From Myxococcales bacterium (GTDB taxonomy: Bacteria; Myxococcota_A; Polyangia; Nannocystales; Nannocystaceae), in contig JACKDU010000001.1 in NCBI GenBank assembly GCA_020633335.1, positions 1,054,001 through 1,118,000 of the forward strand: a DNA stretch of 64,000 nt. Direction: 5' to 3'. The notes under the pieces were generated by a model. The model did not search any database. It was not told the DNA's origin and worked only from the letters and a program-made list of their open reading frames with translations. The translations under genes and the position numbers were made by a program. Each line of letters starts with the position of its first letter. Position 1 is the stretch's first letter. Shown in pieces: positions 28,683 to 37,321 of the stretch.

Positions 28683-28836
28683 GTGGTCCGGGGATGGCGT
28701 GGCCTGTCGGCGCAGAGCCTCACGGCGGCCAAGAGAGAACGGCGATCCAGGGGCGCGGGCGCCGGGCTCCTGCCTCGTCGGCCGCCGGAGAGCCGCGCGT
28801 CATTGCGGCGTGATAGCCTGGCCTCGGAGGATCGCC

Positions 28837-29871
28837 ATGCCCCGGAGCGCCCGTCTCTGTCGCCGATACGTCGCCCTGCTCGCCCTCGTGATCGCCGGCT
28901 GCGGCGACGACAAGGGGGCCACCAGCGACGCGAGCTCCGACACCGCCGCGTCGATGAGCGCGAGCGCCAGCGCGTCGACGTCGACCGCCTCGAGCGCCAG
29001 CGCGGGGTCGACGAGCGTCGGCACCAGCGACGGGAGCGGGTCGAGCGGTGGCGGCAGCGGCTCCGCGGGGTCGACCGGCGGATCGACGAGCGCGGGCAGC
29101 ACGAGCGCCGCGAGCGGCTCGAGCACGGGCGGCTCGAGCACCGGCGGCTGCGGCGATTGCGGCAACCCCGAGTACATCTGCTGCGGCGAGTGCATCGATC
29201 CCCGCAATGACCCGACGAATTGCGGCGACTGCGGGGTCGTTTGCGCCGACCCGACCCCCTTCTGCGGCGGCGGCAAGTGCCAGGCGACGCCCTGCGAGGC
29301 GGTGTGCAACGACGCCAAGTCGTGCTGCGGGGGCCAGTGTTGCGAGGCGGGGACGATCTGCTGCGAGATCAACGGCCCGGTCGAGGCCGGCCCCGCCTGC
29401 GTGCCGCCGACCGAGAGCGGCACCTGCCCGGCCGGGTGCTCGCCGCTCTGCCAGTGCGCGGCCCCGGACACGCCGATCGCCACGCCGAGCGGCGAGCGGC
29501 CGATCGCCGCGCTCCGGGTCGGTGACCTGGTCTATTCGGTCGACGGCGCCCAGACGGTCGCGGTGCCGATCGCCGAGGTGCAGCGGACGCCGGTCGAGGA
29601 TCACCGGGTGGTCCGGGTGCTCCTCGACGACGGCGCGGTGATGATGATCAGCGGCTCGCACCCGCTCGCCGACGGGCGCACCTTCGCCGCGCTGCGGGCC
29701 GGCGATCGCCTCGGCGAGCGCCGGGTCGCCGAGGTCGGGCTCGTCGCCTATCCCCACCCGGCGACCCACGACATCCTCCCGGCGTCGTCGACCGGGGTCT
29801 ACTTCGTCCACGGCGTCGAGGTCGGCAGCACGATCCGCCCGCCGGCGATCGCCCGGGCGTCGTCGCGCTAG
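28837..29871 (+). CDS. Lipoprotein with cysteine-rich region and C-terminal Hint domain
   Basis: A 344-residue protein. The lipoprotein signal ends VIAGC (Cys 22), followed by a Ser/Gly/Thr linker (about 30-105) and a Cys-rich region with one DPTNCGDCG repeat (about 106-205). A Hint (hedgehog/intein) domain occupies about 207-330: Cys207 in CAAPDTPIATPSG, RVGDLVYSVDG, block B His275 in ISGSHPLADG, and a terminal VYFVHGVEVGS with His325. The nucleophile and block B His suggest the first N-S acyl shift is possible; no C-terminal extein or Asn remains. ATG 28837 has GGAGG upstream, and a TAGCCT box lies at 28814-28819. Confidence 0.8.
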   Translation: MPRSARLCRRYVALLALVIAGCGDDKGATSDASSDTAASMSASASASTSTASSASAGSTSVGTSDGSGSSGGGSGSAGSTGGSTSAGSTSAASGSSTGGSSTGGCGDCGNPEYICCGECIDPRNDPTNCGDCGVVCADPTPFCGGGKCQATPCEAVCNDAKSCCGGQCCEAGTICCEINGPVEAGPACVPPTESGTCPAGCSPLCQCAAPDTPIATPSGERPIAALRVGDLVYSVDGAQTVAVPIAEVQRTPVEDHRVVRVLLDDGAVMMISGSHPLADGRTFAALRAGDRLGERRVAEVGLVAYPHPATHDILPASSTGVYFVHGVEVGSTIRPPAIARASSR

Positions 29872-29884
29872 CGGTCGCCGCGCT

Positions 29885-30199
29885 TCAGTGCCAGAGCGTC
29901 GTCTGCGAGGCGACCGCGAGGCTCCCCTTGCTCGGGTTGTAGGCCCGCACCTGGACCGACGAGGTCCCGCTCTTCTTGGCGATGATCACGTCGCGCGAGA
30001 CCCCGCCGTGGGCGATCGTCCCGGCGCTCACCACCTGGATCCCGCTGCCCTTGAGGACGCGGGCGCGGGCGCGGTCTCGGAGCTCGCGTCGCCCTCGCGC
30101 CCGCGTCGTCGCCGCGATCGGCGGCCTCGGGTGCCGCGCTCCCGACGACCCGCCGAGGGAGGTGAGCGCCCCATCATTCAACGTGTCCACTCGAATCAC
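29885..30199 (-). pseudogene. Fragment of a secreted-type protein gene, C-terminal part
   Basis: The last 56 codons of this frame read like real protein (SGIQVVSAGTIAHGGVS, RDVIIAKKSGTSSVQVRAYN, then LAVASQTTLWH), with a beta-rich composition. The upstream half is arginine-rich noise with no signal peptide or convincing start. It is probably the 3' remnant of a longer gene. A short intact gene cannot be excluded. I do not recognise the family. Confidence 0.35.
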
Positions 30200-30645
30200 G
30201 ACTCCTGGCGTCGCGCGCTCCCCCGAGACCTCTCGGTGGATCGCGCGGCAACCTTTGGTTCAACACGACCGCCCGCAATTCGTCCGCTCACCGCGCTCGA
30301 AGGCGGCGCATGAGCGCCGACGCGCGTCCCCTCGCCGCGCGGAGGCGCCGAGCACGACGCTTCGCCGGCCTGCGGGTCGGCGATCGCCTGGTCGACGTCG
30401 CGTGACTCGTCGGCGACGCCATCCTGCTGGAGTCGTGGGCCCGGCCGAACCCCGGGCACGCCCGGGCGCCCGATGCCGTTGTCGCCAGAACGAATCGTAT
30501 GCTCGACGCGACTTCGTTGTGGCTTCGCGGCTTCGAACGCCCGTGACGCACCCGGGGCCTCGCGGGGGATCTCAGCTCCAGGAGCGGCTCGCGGCTCCTG
30601 GGCGGGTCGCGCAGCGACGCCCGGCGGGCGCCGCCGCGCCGGGTC
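30200..30645. other. Non-coding stretch with possible gene debris
   Basis: No convincing intact gene. Plus-strand 30353-30404 reads RRFAGLRVGDRLVDVA then stop, which resembles the RTFAALRAGDRL part of the Hint domain in the neighbouring lipoprotein and may be debris of a duplicated copy. GGAGCCGCGAGCCGC-type inverted sequences near 30580-30600 could be part of a terminator for the flanking minus-strand gene. Confidence 0.3.
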
Positions 30646-32046
30646 CTACGGGCACTCGGCCGCGCAGACCGTGTGGTCGACGAACTGGTTGAAGCAGCAC
30701 TTGTTGAGATCGCCGGTGCACTCGTTGCACGGGCAGGTGTTGCACGCCGGGATCTTGAAGTTCTCGCAGTTGCCGTCGACGCAGATCTCGTCGTTCTTGC
30801 AGGTCTTCCCGCACTCGCCGCAGTTGAGCGGATCGTTCTTGAAGTTGGTGCAGGTGTCGCCGCACTTGTTCGGGATGTTGCCGCCGCACTGGTTGATGCA
30901 CTGGCCGCCGCCGCAGAGCTGGTTGCCGCAGTCGTTCCCGCACTGCCCGCAGTTGTTCGGGTCGATCTTCGTGTAGGTGCACTGGCCCTGGCAGAGCTCG
31001 AGGCCCGGCTTGCACTGGCAGTCGCCGCCGCCGCAGACCTCGAAGTTCTGGTCGCATTGGTTGCCGCACTGGCCGCAGTTGTTCGGGTCGTTCTGGGTGT
31101 CGACGCAGTTGCCCTGGCACTCCATCTGGCCCATCGGACACTGGCACTGGCCGTTGACGCACTGGCCCTGGCCGCAGTCGTTGCCGCACTGGCCGCAGTT
31201 GTTCGGATCCGTCTGGGCGTCGACGCACTGGCCCTGGCAGGCGAGGAGGTCGCCGTCACAGACGCACTGGCCGTTCATGCAGGACTCGCCGCCGCCGCAG
31301 GCCTCGCCGCAGCCCCCGCAGTTGAGCGGATCGGTCGCCGCGTTCGCGCAGTCCTGACCGCACTTGATCGTCCCCATCGGGCACATGGCGACGCAGGAGC
31401 CGGCCGCGCAGACCTCATTCTGTCCGCATTGATTATTGCAGGCGCCGCAGTGGTCGGCGTTGGAGTCGAGGCTGACGCAGTCGACGCCGCAGAGGTCGGC
31501 GCCCATCGGGCAGTCCTGCACGCAGTTGCCGGCGATGCAGCTCTCGTCGAAATTGCAGTCGTTGCCGCAGCCGCCGCAGTTGTTCGGGTCGGCCGACACG
31601 TCGATGCACTGATCGCCGCAGAGGACGAGCCCGGGGTCGCAGACGCCGGACGGGACGCACTGGCCCTGTGAGCAGATGTTGCCGATGTCGCAGGCGATGG
31701 CACAGTCGCCGCAGTGGTCGGCGTCGCTCAGGAGGTCGACGCAGGCCTCGCCGCAGAGGGTCTCGCTCGGCGTGCAGAGGGGGCCGGTGGTGCTGGTGGT
31801 CGCGTCGGTCGTGCTCGTGCTCGTGGAGGTCCCGCTGGCGCTGGCGCTCGCGCTTCCGCTCGCGTCGGTGGCCGAGGCCGAGGCCGAGGCCGAGCTCCCG
31901 GTCTCGGACGAGGCGGTGGTGCCGGAGCCCGTCGCGGTGTCGGTCCCTGTGCCGCCGACGGTGCCGGTGGGGTCGTCGCCGCTACAGGCGCCGAGGACGA
32001 GGGTGAGAAGGACACTAGGAATCCACTTGAGTCGGGCGATATGCAT
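30646..32046 (-). CDS. Lipoprotein with eight NNCGxCG cysteine-rich repeats
   Basis: A 466-residue surface lipoprotein: signal ending LVLGAC (Cys 21), Ser/Thr/Ala linker to about 90. Eight repeats follow, of the form C-G/Q-x-x-C-(x)5-7-DPNNCGxCG-x-x-C, e.g. LCGDQCIDVSADPNNCGGCG and ACQGQCVDAQTDPNNCGQCG. A distinct C-terminal Cys cluster follows (ACNTCPCNECTGDLNKCC, then AAECP). Such repeats are abundant in myxobacterial secretomes, with unknown partners. ATG 32046 has AGGAG upstream. The codon-level repeats create regular DNA periodicity but this is not CRISPR. Confidence 0.88.
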   Translation of the reverse strand: MHIARLKWIPSVLLTLVLGACSGDDPTGTVGGTGTDTATGSGTTASSETGSSASASASATDASGSASASASGTSTSTSTTDATTSTTGPLCTPSETLCGEACVDLLSDADHCGDCAIACDIGNICSQGQCVPSGVCDPGLVLCGDQCIDVSADPNNCGGCGNDCNFDESCIAGNCVQDCPMGADLCGVDCVSLDSNADHCGACNNQCGQNEVCAAGSCVAMCPMGTIKCGQDCANAATDPLNCGGCGEACGGGESCMNGQCVCDGDLLACQGQCVDAQTDPNNCGQCGNDCGQGQCVNGQCQCPMGQMECQGNCVDTQNDPNNCGQCGNQCDQNFEVCGGGDCQCKPGLELCQGQCTYTKIDPNNCGQCGNDCGNQLCGGGQCINQCGGNIPNKCGDTCTNFKNDPLNCGECGKTCKNDEICVDGNCENFKIPACNTCPCNECTGDLNKCCFNQFVDHTVCAAECP

Positions 32047-32646
32047 GACAAGCTCCTGGGGCGCGCGCTTGGGGCCCAGAGAGTGAGTGCGTGGATTCTT
32101 GAAATTCGAACAATGAATTATCGCCGCTCGAAATGGCGCGTCCGATGATGTGATTGTTTGTCGTACATGGAATCGCGGGCGGCGTGAGGAGTCCACGTCC
32201 ACGTCCACGCGGTCGCGGAGGCGCGGGCTGACGTCGCGTCAGCCCCGCCTCCACCGCCTCCGTCGGGCGAGCACGGGGTCGGCGGCGACGCAGGGGCGAG
32301 CGCCGGGTCGAGGGGCCGGCGCTCCAGAAAGGCAGTGGACGACGGGGGGGCGGGCTCTCACGCTGGGACGGAGGTCGATCTCGTAGTGCTGTGATTCTCG
32401 CCGGTGGCGACAAATCGACCGACCCGGGGCGACGTGGGTTGGTATGATGATTGCGCCTCGCCCCAGCGTGCTGTCCTCAATCGCTATTGGCGCTCCCAGG
32501 CGGGGGGCTCCAGATCACGGGCGGGAACTCGGGTCCGCAGGCGACGAGCGCCAGGCTGAGGGCGAGCGCTGGGGCGCGCATCGCCAGGAGTGTGCCGACC
32601 TCGGCGGCCCCGCGCCAGCCCCGACGGGATCCTGTACGCTCCCGTC
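32047..32646. other. Divergent intergenic region
   Basis: 600 bases without a convincing gene, between the cysteine-repeat lipoprotein (minus) and the peptidase gene (plus). An AT-richer patch at about 32095-32165 precedes the lipoprotein and probably holds its promoter; the minus strand there reads GCGATAATTCATTGTTCG. On the plus strand TACGCT at 32637-32642 lies close to ATG 32647. The stretch 32440-32630 shows no clear coding signal. Confidence 0.4.
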
Positions 32647-33471
32647 ATGCGCGTCTACATCTCGATCGACATGGAGGGGGTCGCCGGGGTCGTCCACGCC
32701 GACCAGTGCCGGCGCGGCGCCGACGACTACCCGGCCGCCTGCGCGCTGATGACCGGCGAGGCCGACGCGGCGGCGAAGGGGGCCTTCGACGCGGGCGCCG
32801 AGGTGGTGCTGATCAACGACTCGCACGGCGACATGCGCAACCTCGACCTGGGGCGCCTCGACCCGCGGGTGGAGGTCCTCTCCGGGAGCCTCAAGCGCTT
32901 CAGCATGGCCGAGGGGCTCGACGGCGGCGGCTTCGATCTCGCGCTCTTCATCGGCTACCACGCCGGCGCGGGCACTCAGCGGGCGATCCTCGATCACACC
33001 TACCGGAGCACGGTCGCCTACGCGGTCCGCGTCAACGGCCGGCCGATCAACGAGGCGGCCCTCAACGCGCTGGTGGCCGGGGCCGCGGGGACGCCGGTGG
33101 GCCTGGTCAGCGGCGACGAGACGACCTGCGCGCAGTGCCGGGCGCTCCTCGGCGAGGTCGACACGGTCGCGGTCAAGTCGGCCGTGGGGCGCCTCGCCGC
33201 CCGCTCGCTCCACCCCGAGCGCGCCCGCGCGCAGATCCGCGCGGCCGCGGCGAAGGCGGTGCGGGAGCGCTACCGCTTCCGACCCTTCCACATCGACCCG
33301 CCCTATTCCCTCGAGATCGACACGGTCACCACGGCGATGGCCGACGCCGGCGCGCTGATGCCCGGGGCCCTGCGCAGCGGCGATCGGACCCTGCGCTTCG
33401 ACGCCGGCGACGTCCAGACCCTCTTTCGGGCGCTCCTCGCCCTCCTGCGGCTCGCCGGCACCGGGGTTTGA
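32647..33471 (+). CDS. dppA: M55-family D-aminopeptidase (DppA-like)
   Basis: A 274-residue zinc metallopeptidase. The family's ligand motif SIDMEGVAGV gives Asp8 and Glu10. INDSHGDM gives His60, GYHAG gives His105, and RPINEAALNA carries the conserved Glu near 134, matching B. subtilis DppA (Asp8, Glu10, His60, His104, Glu133). The enzyme releases N-terminal D-amino acids, e.g. D-Ala from peptidoglycan peptides, and forms a decamer. There is no signal peptide, so it acts in the cytosol. No peptide-transport genes are adjacent. ATG 32647 is the only start that begins at the family's conserved N-terminus. Confidence 0.9.
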   Translation: MRVYISIDMEGVAGVVHADQCRRGADDYPAACALMTGEADAAAKGAFDAGAEVVLINDSHGDMRNLDLGRLDPRVEVLSGSLKRFSMAEGLDGGGFDLALFIGYHAGAGTQRAILDHTYRSTVAYAVRVNGRPINEAALNALVAGAAGTPVGLVSGDETTCAQCRALLGEVDTVAVKSAVGRLAARSLHPERARAQIRAAAAKAVRERYRFRPFHIDPPYSLEIDTVTTAMADAGALMPGALRSGDRTLRFDAGDVQTLFRALLALLRLAGTGV

Positions 33472-33522
33472 GGGTCGATTCGCGGTCCTGGGCGTCCCCC
33501 GATTCGCGGTCCTCGCGTACGA

Positions 33523-33729
33523 CTATTCGTCGTTGCCGAGGGGTCGCGTCGCCGACCGCCCCGCGAGGCCGAGGACCATGAGCCCCATGCCCGTATAGCC
33601 GAGGTACTCCGGGGCCTCGCTCGGGATGCTCCGGACGAGATCGGAGTCGTAGCTGAGCATCGGCAGGATGAAGCCGATCAGGAGGAGAGCGGCGCCGAGG
33701 AAGAGCACGAAGGTGAAGAGGTCGCGCAT
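33523..33729 (-). CDS. Small membrane protein, two predicted helices
   Basis: A 68-residue protein: MRDLFTFVLFLGAALLLIGF then ILPMLSYDSDL, and a second hydrophobic segment EYLGYTGMGLMVLGLAG, ending RPLGNDE. The two membrane helices and balanced composition support a real gene. A longer start 12 codons upstream is possible. No Shine-Dalgarno is evident, family not recognised, and no operon partner is close. Confidence 0.55.
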   Translation of the reverse strand: MRDLFTFVLFLGAALLLIGFILPMLSYDSDLVRSIPSEAPEYLGYTGMGLMVLGLAGRSATRPLGNDE

Positions 33730-33873
33730 CGGGTGACTATGCGGGCAGGCGAGCGGGGCTGACAAGGGACACGCGGCGAATGCCCCGACCGGAGCGCGAA
33801 AGGGAGCGATGCCTGGTCGAGGCGCCGCTGCCGTGACTCGGGAATGTCGATCGATTCTCGCCGGCTCCTCCCT

Positions 33874-34965
33874 TCACGGGCCGACGCCAGCGCCCTTCGC
33901 GAGCTCCGGCGAGAGACCCTCGACGCCGAGCCATGATTTCGCGGAGGTGAGCTGGGCGACGCTGATCGTCGCCCCGTGGAGCTGGCAGCCGCTCAGGTCG
34001 GAGCCGCTGAGGCTCGCGCCGCGGAGGTCGGCGCCGCGGAGGTCGGCGCCGCGGAGGTCGGCCGCGGCGATGCTGGCGCCACGGAGGTCGGCGCCCTGGA
34101 GGTCGGCGCCCTGGAGATCCGCGTAGTCGAGGTCGGCGCCCGTCAAGTTGGCGCCGCGCAGCGTGGCCTGGCTGAGCTTGGCCATGGTCGCCTCGGCCCG
34201 GGTCAGGTCGGCGCCGCTCAGGTTGGTGCCGACGACGCTGCAGCGGTCGAGCCGGAGGGAAGGGAGGGCGAAGCCCGCGAGGTCGAGGCCGTCGAGGTGG
34301 CAGGTGCCGCTCTCGTCCAACCAGAGGATCGCCTCCTCGCGGGCGCTCCGTTCGGCGCCGGGGTCGTGGGCGAGGGCGACCATCGCCTCGAAGTGGCGGC
34401 TGAGCTCGCGCTCCTCCCGGTCCTCACGCATGTGCGCGCCCTCGCGGGCGAGGGCGGCGGCGCCGAGGAGCGCGGCGACGAGCACCACGGCCCAGCGCGC
34501 GCCGTGGAGCGGTCGCCCGTCGTCGCCGGTGGGCGGTGCGGTGCGCCAGTAGAGCAGGCCCGCGAGGGCCGTCAGCACGGCGCCGGGGATCAGCACGACG
34601 GCGTACTCGTCCATGCTCAGCGCGCCATAGCCGTCGCCGACGACGTTGAGGAGGAGGCTGGCGAGCGCGAGCGCCTGGGTGACGACGCCAGGTCGCTTGC
34701 GGTAGGCGACGACCAGGGCCAACGCGACGAGCGCGCCCGCGAGGCTCAGGGCGCCGATGGCAAGCACCGCGCCGGCGATCGCTGCGCGGACCATGCCCTC
34801 CATGCCGTCGCGGGCCTGGGCCTGGGCGAGCGCGGGCGCGAGGCCGACGAGGCTCGCTACGAGCGGTCGAGCCAGTCGCTCGGTCGCGGTGGCGGGCCGC
34901 TGACGACGTGCGCGGGCGCGGGCGCGTGCGCGCAAGGAGCCAGCGGAGGGCGACGTCACGGACAC
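33874..34965 (-). CDS. Membrane-anchored pentapeptide-repeat protein
   Basis: A 363-residue protein. A possible signal segment (RPLVASLVGLAPALAQAQA) is followed by about four membrane helices (about 60-175: IAGAVLAIGALSLAGALVALALVV and others). A cytoplasmic- or periplasmic-facing right-handed beta-helix of A(D/N)LxG pentapeptides follows (about 225-340: LSGADLTRAEATMAKLSQATL, then LRGANLTGADLDYADLQGADL, LRGADLRGADLRGASL). The 15-bp DNA periodicity around 34000-34150 is this repeat. Start is uncertain: GTG 34965 or the GTG two codons later. Pentapeptide solenoids act as scaffolds or DNA mimics; the membrane anchor argues for a scaffold. Confidence 0.7.
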   Translation of the reverse strand: MSVTSPSAGSLRARARARARRQRPATATERLARPLVASLVGLAPALAQAQARDGMEGMVRAAIAGAVLAIGALSLAGALVALALVVAYRKRPGVVTQALALASLLLNVVGDGYGALSMDEYAVVLIPGAVLTALAGLLYWRTAPPTGDDGRPLHGARWAVVLVAALLGAAALAREGAHMREDREERELSRHFEAMVALAHDPGAERSAREEAILWLDESGTCHLDGLDLAGFALPSLRLDRCSVVGTNLSGADLTRAEATMAKLSQATLRGANLTGADLDYADLQGADLQGADLRGASIAAADLRGADLRGADLRGASLSGSDLSGCQLHGATISVAQLTSAKSWLGVEGLSPELAKGAGVGP

Positions 34966-35099
34966 GAGTATCGGGCGCGGCGATCAACCCAGCAAGGTGC
35001 TCCGGAGTGGGCGAGAGCGAGGGCGAGGGCGCTCGTCGCGGGCCTTGATTTGGAGGGCCGACACGCGCCGACGAACGCCAAGCGATCAGACGAACACGA

Positions 35100-35117
35100 A
35101 GCGATCAATGGATCGCT
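35100..35117. terminator. Hairpin downstream of the tetR gene
   Basis: AGCGATC (35100-35106) and GATCGCT (35111-35117) form a 7-bp perfect stem with a 4-base loop, ten bases past the tetR stop on the minus strand. A direct copy of AAGCGATCA lies 11 bases away. The lack of a U tract makes termination only likely. Confidence 0.4.
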
Positions 35118-35127
35118 GGACGCGACG

Positions 35128-35763
35128 CTAGGACGCCGCGTCGCCGCGCTCGCGCGCCCAGCGGGCGAAGCCCGCGAGCCCCGGGATCTGGTAGCTCCAA
35201 AACCCCTCGATCGCCTCCCGGAGCGCGCCCTCGTCGGCGTGGGCGGCGAGGGTCGCCGCGAGGAGGCGGCGGGTGTTCTCGAAGATCTGCCGGAGCACGA
35301 AGCGGGCCGGCGGGGCGATCTCGAGCCCCGGCGCGGCGGCCTTCAGCTGGGCGAGGGTCGCGTCGTGGAGGAGCTCGACGAAGCGCTCGCCGTAGCGCGC
35401 GTACGCGGTCCCCTCGGCGCGGTCGAGGAGGATCACGACGGCGAGGCGGGCCTCGATCCAGAAGGTGAGCATCTCGTCGGCGCCCGAGTCAGTCGCCGGC
35501 GGCGCGCTCGGATCGGTGAGGTGGGCGAGGGCCGCGACCCGCCGCTCGAGGATCGCCTCGAAGCGCCCGGCGATCGCCGGGGTGATCACCGCGTCGAAGA
35601 GCTCGGCCTTGCCGGGGTAGTAGCGGTAGAGGCTGGCCGCGCCGATCCCCGCCCGCGCGGCGATCGTCGCGATCGTCGCCCCCGCGTAGCCCTGGGCCGC
35701 GAAGGTCTCGAGCGCCGCCGCGAGGATCCGCTGGCGGACCTCGTCTTTGAGCACCTGGGGCAT
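35128..35763 (-). CDS. TetR-family transcriptional regulator
   Basis: A 211-residue repressor-type protein. The N-terminal helix-turn-helix reads RILAAALETFAAQGYAGAT, then IATIAARAGIGAASLYRYYPGKAELFDAV, the canonical TetR DNA-binding domain (about 10-56). The C-terminal ligand/dimer domain is helical. The start ATG 35763 shares bases with the amidase stop (TGATG), so it is translated by coupling. It probably represses the amidase-tetR operon through the inverted repeat at 37197-37213. Confidence 0.9.
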   Translation of the reverse strand: MPQVLKDEVRQRILAAALETFAAQGYAGATIATIAARAGIGAASLYRYYPGKAELFDAVITPAIAGRFEAILERRVAALAHLTDPSAPPATDSGADEMLTFWIEARLAVVILLDRAEGTAYARYGERFVELLHDATLAQLKAAAPGLEIAPPARFVLRQIFENTRRLLAATLAAHADEGALREAIEGFWSYQIPGLAGFARWARERGDAAS

Positions 35764-37178
35764 CAGGCGCCCTGCATAGCAGGGTAGGACCACGGCGCCC
35801 AGCGATCCTGCCAGGGTCGGGCCTCCTCGAGCTGGTAGGCGAGGCGCAGGAGGAGCGCGTCGGCCCCGGGAGCGGCGGCGAAGTGGGCCCCGATCGGCAG
35901 GCCCTCGTCGCTCCGGTGGAGCGGCACCGACATCGCCGGGCAGCCGGCGAGGTTGTGGATCGGCGTGTAGCCGACCGCCCGCCGGGTCCGCGCCAGGAGG
36001 AGGTCGGTCGGGAGCACCGGCGAGAGGTGTCCGAGGGGCCAGGGGAGGGTCGCCAGGGTCGGCGTGAGGACGACGTCGAAGCCGGCGATCGTCTCGAGGT
36101 AGGTCGCCGCGCTCGCCTCGAAGATCCGCCGGGCCTCGATGAGCGCGGCCGGGCCGCGGCTGCGGAAGCGCTCGGCGAGCGTCCGCGAGAAGGGCTCGAT
36201 CGCGTCGTCGGCCGGCGCTCGCCCGAGCATCTGCGCGACCATGTCCAGCGCGCCCGCGACGGCCGCGCCCGCGACCAGGAAGAAGGCGTCGCCGAGCGCC
36301 TCGCCGTCGCTCGCCGGCGGGTCGATCGCCTCGATCTCGTGGCCGAGCTCGCGGCAGAGCGCGAGCGCCTCGTCGTGGGCCCGCCCGATCGCCGGCTCGG
36401 GCTCGTCGCCGGCCGGCGTCCGGGTCCAGGCGGCGATCCGCAGCGGGCGATCGATCGGCGTCGTGACATGGCCGAGGGGTGGGAGCGCGGCGCTGCGATC
36501 CTCGGTGAGCGCGAGGAAGAGGGCGCTGTCGCGGACCGAGCGGCTGACGCAGTGGTCGCTGGTGATCGCCTCGAAGTCGGAGCCGCCGAGCGACGCCCGC
36601 ACGGTCCGGCCGCGGCTCGGCTTGAAGCCGAAGAGGCCGCAGACCGACGCCGGGATCCGGATCGAGCCGCCGCCGTCGTTCGCGTGGGCGAGGGGGACGA
36701 GCCCGGCGGCGACCGCCGCGGCCGCGCCCCCCGACGAGCCGGCGGCCGAGCGCGAGAGATCCCAGGGGTTGAGCGTCGCGCCGTGGAGGAGGGTCTCGGT
36801 GCTGCCGAGGAGCCCGAACTCCGAGGTCGCGCTCTTGCCGATCGTCACCAGGCCGGCGGCGTCGATCCGCTCGCTGTAGGGGGTCGCCGCGCTGGCGATG
36901 TTGGTCGCGAAGAGGCGCGCGCCGATCGTCCACGGCAGGCCGGGGTAGGGGGTGACGTCCTTCACCAAAAAGGGCACCCCGCCGAGGGGTCCGGCCGCGG
37001 GCGGGGTCCGGCGCGCGCGATCGAGGTCGAGGGCGGTGATCGATCGGATCAGCGGATCGACCGCGGCGACCCGCTCGGCGCAGGCGTCGAGGAGCTCCTC
37101 CGCTCGCACCTCCCCCCGGGCCACCAGCGCTGCCTGGGCCACGCCGTCGAGGCGGGCGAGCTCTCTCCACTGGGTCAT
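35763..37178 (-). CDS. Amidase-signature hydrolase
   Basis: A 471-residue amidase of the GatA/AS superfamily. Catalytic triad: Lys73 (GVPFLVKDVTPY), cis-Ser148 (SAAGSSGGAA) and nucleophile Ser172 (DGGGSIRIPAS). Full length and intact. The family hydrolyses varied amides, including acylamino acids, carbamates and indoleacetamide; without gatB/gatC nearby it is unlikely to be the tRNA amidotransferase. ATG 37178 has AGGAGG upstream. It is co-transcribed with the TetR regulator, suggesting induction by a substrate or xenobiotic amide. Confidence 0.9.
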   Translation of the reverse strand: MTQWRELARLDGVAQAALVARGEVRAEELLDACAERVAAVDPLIRSITALDLDRARRTPPAAGPLGGVPFLVKDVTPYPGLPWTIGARLFATNIASAATPYSERIDAAGLVTIGKSATSEFGLLGSTETLLHGATLNPWDLSRSAAGSSGGAAAAVAAGLVPLAHANDGGGSIRIPASVCGLFGFKPSRGRTVRASLGGSDFEAITSDHCVSRSVRDSALFLALTEDRSAALPPLGHVTTPIDRPLRIAAWTRTPAGDEPEPAIGRAHDEALALCRELGHEIEAIDPPASDGEALGDAFFLVAGAAVAGALDMVAQMLGRAPADDAIEPFSRTLAERFRSRGPAALIEARRIFEASAATYLETIAGFDVVLTPTLATLPWPLGHLSPVLPTDLLLARTRRAVGYTPIHNLAGCPAMSVPLHRSDEGLPIGAHFAAAPGADALLLRLAYQLEEARPWQDRWAPWSYPAMQGA

Positions 37179-37196
37179 GGCGACGCCTCCTGAAAA

Positions 37197-37213
37197 GCGA
37201 ATAGATGATTCGC
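37197..37213. promoter_or_regulatory. Inverted repeat, likely TetR operator
   Basis: GCGAAT (37197-37202) and ATTCGC (37208-37213) are perfect inverted arms separated by five bases, 19 bases upstream of the amidase ATG. Position and symmetry fit an operator for the co-transcribed TetR protein. The surrounding DNA is AT-richer than average, as expected for a promoter. Confidence 0.55.
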
Positions 37214-37310
37214 GTTTAATCGATGCCTGTCAAGGGCCCGCCCACGGCCCCTGAGGGCCGATCTTCGCCGACGCGGCCGCCTGGCTTGCCGGGCGCTTCC
37301 GCACTTCGCT

Positions 37311-37316
37311 AGCATC
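37311..37316 (+). promoter_or_regulatory. Putative -10 box (TAGCAT), leaderless DUF1592 transcript
   Basis: GC-TAGCAT ends five bases before ATG 37322. There is no room for a Shine-Dalgarno, so the message would start at or very near the ATG. Confidence 0.45.
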
Positions 37317-37321
37317 GGACC

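Noticed and set aside
30660..31760. Regularly spaced GCCGCAGTTG/TTCGGGTC-type DNA repeats that look CRISPR-like
   Set aside because: They encode the NNCGxCG protein repeats in frame, the spacing varies, and there are no cas genes or unique spacers.
34000..34150. 15-bp direct repeats (GAGGTCGGCGCC-type)
   Set aside because: They are the coding sequence of the pentapeptide repeats on the minus strand, not an independent repeat element.
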